From the NCBI GenBank assembly GCA_016179715.1, contig JACPCQ010000065.1, positions 1 to 27,104 of the forward strand: a stretch of 27,104 nucleotides of DNA. Direction: 5' to 3'. This stretch comes from Parcubacteria group bacterium. Its GTDB lineage: Bacteria > Patescibacteriota > Minisyncoccia > JACPCQ01. The position numbers were made by a program, and so were the translations under genes. Position 1 is the stretch's first letter. The number at the start of each line of letters is the position of its first letter. Below the pieces are notes generated by a model. That model ran no database searches and was not told the DNA's origin. It saw only the letters and a list, made by a program, of their open reading frames with translations. Below are positions 8,771 through 15,659 of this stretch, piece by piece.

Positions 8771-8799
8771 AGTATATGCTTTGTTGGGAAAGATTTAAA
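8771..8799 (-). promoter_or_regulatory. serS promoter, leaderless type
   Basis: On the minus strand TTTAAA (8799-8794), a 17-nt spacer and TATACT (8776-8771) end exactly 6 nt before the ATG at 8764. This is the best complete -35/-10 pair in the window, and its expected start site coincides with the start codon. Confidence 0.65.
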
Positions 8800-8816
8800 G
8801 TATCACGCGTTTTTCA

Positions 8817-10547
8817 TTACGTATTTTTTTCGTTATGCTTTCGCAATCCCTCCATAATGCGTTCTGCTCTTCGCTCACCGCGCTCTTCTTCACCGCGCCG
8901 CGCTACCCTATAATCGCCCGTATCCACGAAAAGCAACTCTTTAAAAAGAGGAAAGATATCTGTAAAGATGCGAAATTTTTCCTGTTCAATGAACCGGTAG
9001 TCCGGATGCCCTTGCGGGGAAGTACGCAGTTCGGTTTCCCAAAAAAACGCGCGCACGTTCTCGTACTGGTAAAAACGCATCCGATACGCAAGCGGGACGA
9101 CATATTGCGCAAGTTCGGGGTCGTGCGGCTCTATCTGAAAAAAGAGTTTCTGTGCGCGCTCCATCGCCGAGGAAAATTGTTCGGCAAGTCCCGCTTCTCT
9201 GACAATGGCAGGCATGTCATAACCGTGATGCACAGAGAAGCGCTGGCGTTCCTGCGTCAACATACGATGACGATGCAGATCGCGATAGGCACCGATATTC
9301 ATGACAATTTCAAAGCGCAGATATGAATTCTCAAAGGCACGGCCTATTTTCTGCCATCGCGCCGTTCTGTCACGCGCATAGGCACGGATGATACCCTCCA
9401 GATCACCCCTGCCCAAGCGCCCGACCTCTTTCTCAAGCGTTTTCCAGCTACAGTGGCTTCCGGAAAAAAGAATTGCGGCAGCAAGTTTTATTTCCAGATC
9501 AGGATCATGCTCAATGCAAGACACTTCCGGCATGGAAACCGGCTCCGGCAGTTGTAGTGTTTTTGCCAACGTATCAGATTCCGCCTGTATCACCACCTCT
9601 TCCACCCGCCGTTTTTTTCCAACCAAATACTGTTGATACGCGCCGGACTGCGCTCCGTCCAAGCGAAGCAATAAGGAGGGAATCTCTTTATCAAGCTCAC
9701 GGCGCATCGTCTGCGCAATCCAGCGCAGCTCGCCCAGAGGATGCCGCAATGAACGCGCGAGCAAGTATTCAAACGCCTGCGCATTTCCGCGAAACGCCAC
9801 CTGCCCCAGTGTCGCCATCGGCAGCAGTCCGCGCAACGAGTCAAACGCCTTTTTTTCAAGCACGGAAGGTGATTCGGCGTAATGCTGGCCGAGCCACGCA
9901 GTGAGTTTGGGCACCAGCGCGCTGTATATATCAAAATAATAATCAAGCGTGGCGCGATAATCTTCTAAAAACCCGAGGCGTTCCAGGTCCGGCTGCGGAA
10001 TATAGTAAAGGTACCTGCCGTTTGTTTTTGCAGAAAAATTCACATACCGCGTTGACTTCTCTATCGGTTCAAGACCTATACGCTGGTCTTCAATAAATTT
10101 CATCGCCACCTGTGAAATACCCCAACACACCATGTGTGTGCCGGTCATCTGCGCAATGGAGTCATCCCCGTATTGAGAAAGCCAGCGGGTAAAAAATTGC
10201 TGTGCGCGCTGGTTGTTGAGAATATTTTTAAAGCCGCGCTCGCGCAGAAGGTCAATTGTCTGCTCCAACTCCTCGGCAAGCGCGCGATCCTCTCCCTCCG
10301 CTATCGGATAGACGTATTCCTGCAATAAAACACGCAAAAGCGACGCCTTGGCGCGGCTTGCGCGCGAGCAGAGCGCTCCAATAAGCTCCGGCGGCAAATT
10401 ACGCAGAATTGTAATCAACTCGTCCGGATTGGTAACAAACGGCTCCAAATAACGTCGGTCCCGTTCACTCCATTCTTCCATTCTAAAATCCGGCGCGTAT
10501 GCGCCCGCGCTGTCCGCGCTCTCCGGAAAAAGATACTGTTCCTTCAT
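8817..10547 (-). CDS. thyX: Tandem (two-module) FAD-dependent thymidylate synthase ThyX-like protein
   Basis: This 576-residue protein is about twice the length of a classical ThyX (220-250 residues) and contains two ThyX-like modules. Module 1 (about 30-300) has YGDDSIAQMTG, QRIGLEPIEKSTRYV (156-169) and the closing LLPMATLGQVAFRGNAQAFE. Module 2 (about 340-555) has HRHRMLTQERQRF (425-437) and YVVPLAYRMRFYQYENVRA with GHPDYR. The family signature is RHRx7S. Module 1 keeps the serine and RY (S165, R167, Y168) but not RHR; module 2 keeps RHR (426-428) but has Arg436 where serine is expected. ThyX makes dTMP from dUMP using FAD, NADPH and methylene-THF. The gene follows dcd and tmk, supporting a role in dTMP supply, but activity is not assured. 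It starts 14 nt after the tmk stop. Confidence 0.8.
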   Translation of the reverse strand: MKEQYLFPESADSAGAYAPDFRMEEWSERDRRYLEPFVTNPDELITILRNLPPELIGALCSRASRAKASLLRVLLQEYVYPIAEGEDRALAEELEQTIDLLRERGFKNILNNQRAQQFFTRWLSQYGDDSIAQMTGTHMVCWGISQVAMKFIEDQRIGLEPIEKSTRYVNFSAKTNGRYLYYIPQPDLERLGFLEDYRATLDYYFDIYSALVPKLTAWLGQHYAESPSVLEKKAFDSLRGLLPMATLGQVAFRGNAQAFEYLLARSLRHPLGELRWIAQTMRRELDKEIPSLLLRLDGAQSGAYQQYLVGKKRRVEEVVIQAESDTLAKTLQLPEPVSMPEVSCIEHDPDLEIKLAAAILFSGSHCSWKTLEKEVGRLGRGDLEGIIRAYARDRTARWQKIGRAFENSYLRFEIVMNIGAYRDLHRHRMLTQERQRFSVHHGYDMPAIVREAGLAEQFSSAMERAQKLFFQIEPHDPELAQYVVPLAYRMRFYQYENVRAFFWETELRTSPQGHPDYRFIEQEKFRIFTDIFPLFKELLFVDTGDYRVARRGEEERGERRAERIMEGLRKHNEKNT

Positions 10548-10561
10548 GTTTTGCGCAACAT

Positions 10562-11290
10562 CTACGGTTTATCGCTCTTTACGGCAGCAAAATCCTGCAA
10601 GGTCGGAAAGATTGCCTGCCATAGTTTTTCCTGGATTGCTTCCCGGGAAAACAATCGTCCGCCTTGCACACATTCAACAACTTTGTGCTCTTTCGGGAAT
10701 TGTTCAGCCAGCCACAAGTAAGATTCTTCCGCCGCTTTCAGATGCGCCAAATCCGCTTCATGCAGGTCCTGCGTTTTATTTCCCTCCAGATACAGCCGCT
10801 GTTGTTTTTTCAAAACAAGTTTTTGTCCGACTTCTGCAGGCACATGCAGAATAACAACCAAATCCGGCCGGGGAATTCTCAAAATTTCGTATTCCACGTT
10901 GTACATCCAGGAAATAAATTTTTTCCGCTCTTCCAAATCCTTAATTTTTCCTCCCTGGTGTCCCGCGTTTGCAGTAACATAACGGTCGGTAACGATGATT
11001 TTTCCCTCATCCAGCGCCGCTCGGATTTTTGCGGACAAATCAAACCTGTCCAACGCGTAAAACAAAGAAGCCGCATACGGGTTTACCTCGCCGGGTTGTC
11101 CGTACTTGCCGTTTAAATAGTCTTCCACCAACCCGGCTGACTTCTCTCCGTACTGCGGAAACGAGAGAGCAAATGTGTCATATCCTCTTTCTCGCAAGCG
11201 GGAAAGCAAAAGTTTGGTTTGAGTCTTTTTTCCCGACCCGTCCGTTCCGTCAATAACAACGAGTTTTCCTTTGCGACTCATCTCATCCAT
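10562..11290 (-). CDS. tmk: Thymidylate kinase
   Basis: This 242-residue P-loop kinase phosphorylates dTMP to dTDP. The P-loop is VIDGTDGSGKKTQTKLL (residues 12-28), with Lys-Lys-Thr in place of the usual Lys-Thr/Ser-Thr. DRY occurs in IVTDRYVTANAGHQGG, matching the dTMP-binding DR(Y/F) region, and PDLVVILHVPAEV is the following core strand. It sits between dcd and the thyX-like gene, so the three consecutive genes cover dCTP deamination, dTMP synthesis and dTMP phosphorylation. ATG at 11281 is an alternative start; 21 nt separate it from the dcd stop. Confidence 0.88.
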   Translation of the reverse strand: MDEMSRKGKLVVIDGTDGSGKKTQTKLLLSRLRERGYDTFALSFPQYGEKSAGLVEDYLNGKYGQPGEVNPYAASLFYALDRFDLSAKIRAALDEGKIIVTDRYVTANAGHQGGKIKDLEERKKFISWMYNVEYEILRIPRPDLVVILHVPAEVGQKLVLKKQQRLYLEGNKTQDLHEADLAHLKAAEESYLWLAEQFPKEHKVVECVQGGRLFSREAIQEKLWQAIFPTLQDFAAVKSDKP

Positions 11291-11311
11291 GCCTATGCCC
11301 GCCAGGGCACT

Positions 11312-12634
11312 TTATGACTGTTGTTCGGGAAATTTGAAATGTTTGGAGAGCAGCGGCAATGCCGATTCCCTGCGATAATTTGACTTGTCCAGTTCGTCAT
11401 AGCAAAGTTCAGGGTTTGCAAACATGCGCTCAAGGCGGATTTTTGCAACCGGCTGGCCATCCTGAAATTCAACATCCTGAAAGATGGGACGCACCTCAAG
11501 CACCAGCGGGCGTCCCGTTCCCTCTCCGGAGCTCCCGAATCCCCAGCCCGGGTCAATAAACCCCGCGTAGTGAGAACGAAATTCGCCGGAGCGATGGTCC
11601 ATCGGTATCATTTCCGCGGCAAAATGCGGGGGAACGCGGAGCCGCTCCCGCGTATAAAGAATGTAAAAACAGCCCTGTTTCAGTCGAACGCGATTTCCTT
11701 TGCTTACAAGCGGACGGAAGAAATCCAAGGAATTATAATAATCCCGCCGGCTGATATCTAAAATATGGTTCAATCCCAAACACTCCCATCCGACATGCGC
11801 GCCGGAAGCGCCGAGCGTCAGAATCATTGATCCGTCATTATCCCGTACCACCATCTGCTCGTATGTTACGGGTTTTTTTTCTCTGTCCCAGACTAACCTG
11901 TCCCTCTCAAAGGCCAGTTCAAGCTCAAGTTCGCTCAAGCGCGCGTCCTCATTAAAAAATCTTATCTGCGAGAGCGCTTCCCGAGAAGCAAGTTTGATGG
12001 GAAAAGAGAGCGGATTTATAAAAACCCACAACGCGCCCTGAAAACCTCCGGGTGTAATGGAATCAAACCGCGCAACACCATCCGCAACTACCCGCACGAA
12101 CACGTCTATGCGTCCGGTGCTTGATTTTGGGTTGCAATACGCATATACGCCGCGCGGAAGCGCGAGCGATTCGTTCAGGCGCGCAATGTACGTCGTTCCC
12201 CGTTCAAGAGGCAGTGCGATGTCATAACGCATCGCATTCGCTTCTTTGAGGCACGAGGCAACGGACTCCCCCGGGCGAGGTAAAAAAGCCTCATCAACCC
12301 GGTATACTTCTTCCGACACCGTTAAATCCAACGACCCCGGATTTATGTTTTCTTCTTTGGCGCCAACGATATGCCCGGACACCGTTAATTCCCGAATTAA
12401 CTGCAGGGGAAGCACTCCGCTGCGGCGCGCCTTTGGCGCTTCGGTCGCAAACAATTTATCAAATTGTTTCTTTTGTTCTTTTTCCGGAGCCGCCGTTCCC
12501 GCTTGCGTGGACGAAGCCACTACAGCGTGGCGAAGTCCCGCTTGCGTGCTTATTATTTTGTGTGTTTCAACAAAGTCTTTTGGGCGGCCGTAGGCCTCTT
12601 TTCGCGGGGCCGGTTGAGTTATGGTCTGCTGCAT
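11312..12634 (-). CDS. dcd: Two-domain dCTP deaminase
   Basis: This 440-residue protein is about twice the length of E. coli-type Dcd (about 190) and has two dCTP-deaminase/dUTPase-fold modules, as in the long 2'-deoxycytidine 5'-triphosphate deaminases of some alphaproteobacteria. Module 1 (about 75-240) contains INPGSLDLTV, NPKSSTGRIDVFVRVV and GGFQGALWVFINP. Module 2 (about 265-430) contains HRSGEFRSHYAGFIDPGWG and a LVLEVRP strand. Only module 2 has the canonical DPGW and the Glu (E380) matching the catalytic position; module 1 has TPGG and Phe there. The N-terminal 75 residues are low-complexity and include an in-frame 39-bp partial repeat. The enzyme would supply dUTP, or dUMP if bifunctional, for thymidylate synthesis. 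First gene of dcd-tmk-thyX. Confidence 0.85.
   Translation of the reverse strand: MQQTITQPAPRKEAYGRPKDFVETHKIISTQAGLRHAVVASSTQAGTAAPEKEQKKQFDKLFATEAPKARRSGVLPLQLIRELTVSGHIVGAKEENINPGSLDLTVSEEVYRVDEAFLPRPGESVASCLKEANAMRYDIALPLERGTTYIARLNESLALPRGVYAYCNPKSSTGRIDVFVRVVADGVARFDSITPGGFQGALWVFINPLSFPIKLASREALSQIRFFNEDARLSELELELAFERDRLVWDREKKPVTYEQMVVRDNDGSMILTLGASGAHVGWECLGLNHILDISRRDYYNSLDFFRPLVSKGNRVRLKQGCFYILYTRERLRVPPHFAAEMIPMDHRSGEFRSHYAGFIDPGWGFGSSGEGTGRPLVLEVRPIFQDVEFQDGQPVAKIRLERMFANPELCYDELDKSNYRRESALPLLSKHFKFPEQQS
12497..12548. repeat. 39-bp-period partial tandem repeat in the dcd 5' end
   Basis: TCCCGCTTGCGTG occurs at 12497-12509 and again at 12536-12548. The 39-bp period is 13 codons, so the frame is kept (STQAG twice in the protein). 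Between the copies GCCAC-tacagc-GTGGC forms a small hairpin. It lies in the non-conserved N-terminal extension and resembles a short repeat insertion tolerated in coding sequence. Confidence 0.7.
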
Positions 12635-12638
12635 AATG

Positions 12639-12651
12639 CCTCCATTTTATA
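12639..12651 (-). promoter_or_regulatory. Strong Shine-Dalgarno and -10-like box of dcd
   Basis: On the minus strand TGGAGG (12644-12639) lies 4 nt before the ATG at 12634, the clearest ribosome-binding site in the window. TATAAA (12651-12646) directly precedes it and could be a -10 box, which would give a very short leader containing the ribosome-binding site. Confidence 0.55.
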
Positions 12652-12765
12652 ACAAGATAAGGAACCAGCCAAATAAAAACCATACTCAAACATAAAAACG
12701 CGCTTAAGAAAAGGCCTCGCGCATGGGTAGTATTGGGTAATATATGGAGTTTTATCCCGAAGGGT

Positions 12766-13548
12766 CTAGAAAGATACCGCGGCTGCGGGGCCGCGATAAC
12801 CGGATTCGTCAACAAACAGTGTTTTTTGCTCGGTCTTTCTTCCGGCAGACCTTGTCTTCGGTTCTATCACAAGAAGGTTTGCGTCATAAGTGACAATGCC
12901 GAGGAGAATGGCGTTTATGAGCCGTGTCACTTTTACCGCATACAGGGTACTGCCGGTCTTGGGATGGCCGTACGGGTCGGCGACTACAATGCGTCCCTCG
13001 TCGTCATAGCCGGCGATTACCACGAAATGTCCGTCCGGGTAGCCGCGTACATCATCATAGATATCGTTGCCATCCTCATCCTCGCGGGTGCGGGCGGATT
13101 GGTAAAGATAGGTCGAGGAAAGTCCTGCGATGACCGGGATATCTCGTTCAAGGATTGAGCGTAAAAGATTGGTGGTGAGGCTCTGAAAAAGAATCTTGCC
13201 GCCCGCGTCAAGAAAGCGCAAGTAGCCCTCGGTTGCTTCAAGAAGTTTTTCTTTCCGTTTGTGCTTTGCTTGCGCGACAAGTTTGGCATGTAAATCCACA
13301 TTTTTAGACTGAAACCATGTCGGGTCAAACATCTGCAGATCGTATGAGTAGGTAATGGCCGAGTAGTTTCGCGCGAGAGCGTGGCAGCCAAGGAAGCACG
13401 CCAAAGTGCCCCCACCCGAGATGGGGTGCACTTCCTCAATGACTTGGCGTAAACCAATCTCGTCGCCGAAGTAATCGTACACCGCTTGCAAGCTGGTTGG
13501 ACCGCAAGTGATATTATCCGGCTGCTTGTCCATCTTTATGTAGAGCAT
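12766..13548 (-). CDS. C39-like papain-fold cysteine peptidase, cytosolic
   Basis: This 260-residue protein starts almost directly with the catalytic cysteine motif: KQPDNITCGPTSLQAVYDYFG, with Cys15 preceded by a potential oxyanion-hole residue (Gln9 or Asn12). The histidine motif GYPDGHFVVIAGYD (His174) and VVADPYG (Asp191) complete a papain-like triad of the peptidase C39-like type. There is no signal peptide, transmembrane segment or ABC-transporter domain, so it is not a classical bacteriocin-exporter C39 domain and should be cytosolic. The substrate is unknown. An ATG at 13533 (MDKQPDN) is an equally plausible start. The gene stands alone between the dcd operon and the accessory block. 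Confidence 0.72.
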   Translation of the reverse strand: MLYIKMDKQPDNITCGPTSLQAVYDYFGDEIGLRQVIEEVHPISGGGTLACFLGCHALARNYSAITYSYDLQMFDPTWFQSKNVDLHAKLVAQAKHKRKEKLLEATEGYLRFLDAGGKILFQSLTTNLLRSILERDIPVIAGLSSTYLYQSARTREDEDGNDIYDDVRGYPDGHFVVIAGYDDEGRIVVADPYGHPKTGSTLYAVKVTRLINAILLGIVTYDANLLVIEPKTRSAGRKTEQKTLFVDESGYRGPAAAVSF

Positions 13549-13697
13549 AAAATAAGGTCATTAGTGCGAAACGCAACCAAAACAGATCACGCATTCCACC
13601 TCTTTAAGATACATCGGAAAATGATTTTTGGAAACTCCCCCATGGTTATAAAAATATGCACAACATCCTTACATTTTCCCGCCCTTTGAGGAGGCGG

Positions 13698-13728
13698 GCC
13701 CCGTTAGAGCAGTTTTCTCTAACGGGGC
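13698..13728. repeat. Perfect 12-bp-stem hairpin
   Basis: GCCCCGTTAGAG (13698-13709) pairs perfectly with CTCTAACGGGGC (13717-13728) across a 7-nt loop. A second small stem (CCCGCC/GGCGGG) lies beside it at 13679-13697. Neither strand has a U-tract after the stem, so it looks more like a palindromic repeat element than an intrinsic terminator, although it sits just downstream of the reductase gene. I see no gene in 13549-13773. Confidence 0.65.
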
Positions 13729-13773
13729 GGGCAAGCAAGTTTGTTGATATGATATTGGTATGGGGAGAAGGGA

Positions 13774-14283
13774 TTATTTTAACACCCGATAGTGGAGCCG
13801 TATAACGTCTTTGGAGAGTTTTGCGACTTCACACAGACGGAGATTTACACTTACGTCTGTATCGGAAAAAAGCTTTATCCCTTTTCCAAAAAGCCGGGGT
13901 TCAATATCAAGGTATATCTCATCAAGGAGGCCGTCTTCAAGAAACCCCGTGTTCAATGTGCTCCCGCCGCCAACAACCATCTCATCCATTCCTTTTTCTT
14001 TCATTACTGCAACAGCTTCTTTCGGAGAAGATACAAAAAATATTTTATCCGCTCCTTCGTCACCCGTAGAATCTGAAACGACGACGGTAATCGGAAATCC
14101 CAGTTTTTCAAACTCATTTGCCTCCTTCATTATTTCGTATGTGCGTTTTCCCACAACAATATTACCCCTCTTTTTTACGAACTCGCAATAACTTTCCCAA
14201 ACTATATCAGACCACGGCGTCTCATCGTCTTCTTTGGCGATATACCCATTCGCCGTCATTGTCATGTAAAGGATGATTTTCAT
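13774..14283 (-). CDS. DHFR/RibD C-terminal-like reductase
   Basis: This 169-residue protein has the dihydrofolate-reductase fold of the RibD C-terminal family: the N-terminal strand KIILYMTMTANGYIA, NIVVGKRTYEIM, then EMVVGGGSTLNTGFLEDGLLDEIYLDIEP, where VVGGG(S/A)-LN and DE-YL-I-P are the nucleotide-binding and core strands. It ends FGKGIKLF and a final strand. The family uses NAD(P)H; the substrate is not evident. It is probably not a classical FolA. With a ThyX-type enzyme nearby, a DHFR is not strictly required for dTMP synthesis. The gene is visibly A+T-richer than its neighbours and lies next to palindromic repeats and the transporter, so recent acquisition is plausible. Confidence 0.75.
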   Translation of the reverse strand: MKIILYMTMTANGYIAKEDDETPWSDIVWESYCEFVKKRGNIVVGKRTYEIMKEANEFEKLGFPITVVVSDSTGDEGADKIFFVSSPKEAVAVMKEKGMDEMVVGGGSTLNTGFLEDGLLDEIYLDIEPRLFGKGIKLFSDTDVSVNLRLCEVAKLSKDVIRLHYRVLK

Positions 14284-14321
14284 GATATTAGCGCCTTAAA
14301 ACCAATAACCTCCGCTGTGTT

Positions 14322-14338
14322 CCGAAAAACTGTGGTGG
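14322..14338. repeat. Left copy of 17-bp inverted repeat
   Basis: CCGAAAAACTGTGGTGG at 14322-14338 is the exact reverse complement of 15658-15674. The two copies bracket a 1,353-bp segment containing the transporter gene, the structured element and tRNA-Ala. Confidence 0.7.
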
Positions 14339-14366
14339 ACTATTCTTGAAATAGTTCGGACGGTTT

Positions 14367-14388
14367 TCGCCCCGCCGTGGCGGGGCGA
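14367..14388. repeat. G+C-rich palindrome
   Basis: TCGCCCCGCC (14367-14376) and GGCGGGGCGA (14379-14388) pair perfectly around a 2-nt centre. A further stem follows (GGGCAGG at about 14400 with CCTGCCC at about 14419). The G+C-rich style contrasts with the A+T-rich genes on both sides, as expected of dispersed palindromic elements. Confidence 0.65.
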
Positions 14389-14422
14389 GGGCTTCGGCGG
14401 GCAGGTGCCGCGCCGATGCCTG

Positions 14423-14531
14423 CCCCGTACCAATCCTAAGCAAGAACTCGGTGAGGTAATATGCGAGCCGGAGGCGATACCGTGAGATAAACTCAGATTT
14501 TAGAAATGACGCATTCGGGATTGGTGCGGGG
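14423..14531. other. Candidate structured RNA or repeat element closed by a 14-bp helix
   Basis: CCCCGTACCAATCC (14423-14436) pairs with GGATTGGTGCGGGG (14518-14531), 13 Watson-Crick pairs plus one G-U. Inside are ATGCG/CGCAT (14461-14465 with 14510-14514), GCC-gga-GGC (14467-14475), TGAG-ataaa-CTCA (14483-14495) and CTC-ggt-GAG (14447-14455). This gives a plausible branched fold of about 110 nt. Which strand is expressed, if either, is unknown. Confidence 0.45.
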
Positions 14532-14555
14532 ACAATTTCAAGTTTTTCTTTGGAT

Positions 14556-14571
14556 GGTACAGTCCTGTACC
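14556..14571. repeat. 16-bp palindrome after the transporter gene
   Basis: GGTACAG (14556-14562) and CTGTACC (14565-14571) are perfect arms around a 2-nt centre, beginning 13 bp beyond the transporter stop. No U-tract follows on the minus strand, so it is at best a weak terminator. Confidence 0.55.
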
Positions 14572-14583
14572 CTCCTTTGGCGG

Positions 14584-15432
14584 TTATCCGATAATTTGGA
14601 CGATTCCAATGGACAACAACACAATAGCAAAAGCTGTCGCTTTTTTCCAGTGAAATGGCTCTTTCAAGAAAAAGACAGAAGCAAGATAAATAAGCAATGG
14701 TTGCAAAGAAAATACCAAAATGGTGTAAATAATTCCTAAACGCTGGTAACTAAAATAAAATAATATCCAAGCAATGGACGTTAAGATGTTTGTAGCAAGT
14801 AAAAGTGAAAATGCCTTGAAAGAAATTTTTTGTGCGTATCTTACAAATAGTGGGCCGAGTATTAGCGCAACCGCACCGGATCGCACAAGTTCAAGAGAGA
14901 CAGGATTCCAGTTTGCCAAAAGAATCTTGGATATAGACGCACCAATGGGCGCGGCAGCAAGAGACCAAACAAGAAATGGTAAAGTGTGTTTTGCAATTTT
15001 GAAATGATGATGCTCCCAATGAGACCAAATAACAGCGGAGGAGGCAACAAGCGCGGGAACAATTACTAAAAAGTTTCTTTCATCGGCAAAAATAATACTT
15101 GCAAAAATAATAATCGGAATAGCATGTAGAAGATCAAGCGTTTGGATTTCTCCCAACTTATCGTCATCAAGCGCGCGGTAGAAAATAAGATTTGTTACAA
15201 TCGTCATTCCAACCGAAATAAGCAATAACCACCATAGATTTCCGGCGAGTAAATCAAATGAAAGCGGGGGGCGGAAAATAAAAAATATGACAAGCGTTAT
15301 CAAAAATATCAAAGGAAAACTAACCCCTGTGTATGTTTTGAAATTTACTCGCCGGATTGATAAAACAACTTTATCAAGCGTAAATGAGCCAGCTTGCAAA
15401 ATCGCAGCCAGAATTGGAAACAAAAAGTTCAT
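14584..15432 (-). CDS. EamA/DMT-family membrane transporter
   Basis: This 282-residue hydrophobic protein has about ten membrane helices in two similar halves, as in the drug/metabolite transporter superfamily (EamA). The C-terminal end LIYLASVFFLKEPFHWKKATAFAIVLLSIGIVQII is the classic EamA tail, where a KE motif in the ninth-helix region precedes the last helix. The substrate is unknown. The gene is clearly A+T-richer than the mur and dcd operons. It lies inside the 17-bp inverted repeats, between tRNA-Ala and the reductase, suggesting an acquired accessory gene. A CATAAT box ends 9 nt before the ATG. Confidence 0.8.
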   Translation of the reverse strand: MNFLFPILAAILQAGSFTLDKVVLSIRRVNFKTYTGVSFPLIFLITLVIFFIFRPPLSFDLLAGNLWWLLLISVGMTIVTNLIFYRALDDDKLGEIQTLDLLHAIPIIIFASIIFADERNFLVIVPALVASSAVIWSHWEHHHFKIAKHTLPFLVWSLAAAPIGASISKILLANWNPVSLELVRSGAVALILGPLFVRYAQKISFKAFSLLLATNILTSIAWILFYFSYQRLGIIYTILVFSLQPLLIYLASVFFLKEPFHWKKATAFAIVLLSIGIVQIIG

Positions 15433-15522
15433 TTGTTATTGATTATGAAAAAATTTTCTTTCCCGAAAGCAGAATCGCCAACTGGTTTTTTCGCCGAGAA
15501 TTCATTATGATTTGGTTGCCGA

Positions 15523-15539
15523 CCTGCCTCGCCGGCAGG
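15523..15539. repeat. Small G+C-rich hairpin
   Basis: CCTGCC (15523-15528) pairs with GGCAGG (15534-15539) across a 5-nt loop, in the 154-bp gap between the transporter start and the tRNA 3' end. No U-tract follows. It resembles the other G+C-rich palindromes in this block. Confidence 0.45.
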
Positions 15540-15586
15540 CGGGGCAAAGTGAGGCAGCTTCCAATTCCTTGCGCTTCTCTAAAATG

Positions 15587-15659
15587 TGGACCCTAGGAGA
15601 TTCGAACTCCTCACCTCCGCTGTGCAAAAGCGGCGCTCTACCAAATGAGCTAAGGGCCC
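15587..15659 (-). tRNA. tRNA-Ala (anticodon UGC)
   Basis: The 73-nt minus-strand sequence folds as a complete cloverleaf. The acceptor stem is GGGCCCT with AGGGTCC plus discriminator A, and contains the G3-U70 pair that is the alanine identity element. The D arm is GCTC-ATTTGGTA-GAGC, the anticodon arm CCGCT-TTTGCAC-AGCGG reads UGC (codon GCA), the variable loop is AGGTG, and the T arm is AGGAG-TTCGAAT-CTCCT. The 3' CCA is not encoded. Its 5' end overlaps the right copy of the 17-bp inverted repeat by 2 nt. Confidence 0.97.

Larger units (their letters stand above)
14288..14583 (-). other. Gene gap with start-less open frame and repeats
   Basis: This 300-bp gap between the reductase and the transporter holds no gene with a recognisable start. 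One minus-strand frame stays open from inside the transporter's 3' end to a TAA at 14290-14288, about 98 codons, including KEKLEIVPAPIPNASFLKSE. I find no ATG, GTG or TTG that would make it a convincing gene, and the sequence is mostly repeat structure described separately. It could be a gene remnant or chance. Confidence 0.3.

Noticed and set aside
12694..12725. Terminator after the C39 peptidase gene
   Set aside because: The stem is only about 4-5 bp (CGCG/CGCG) with a long loop before TTTTT; too weak to annotate.
14305..14325. 12-bp match (CACAGCGGAGGT) between the region left of the inverted repeat and the tRNA-Ala anticodon arm, as a possible attachment site
   Set aside because: A 12-mer match is expected by chance in a window this size and does not include the tRNA 3' end normally used as attachment site.
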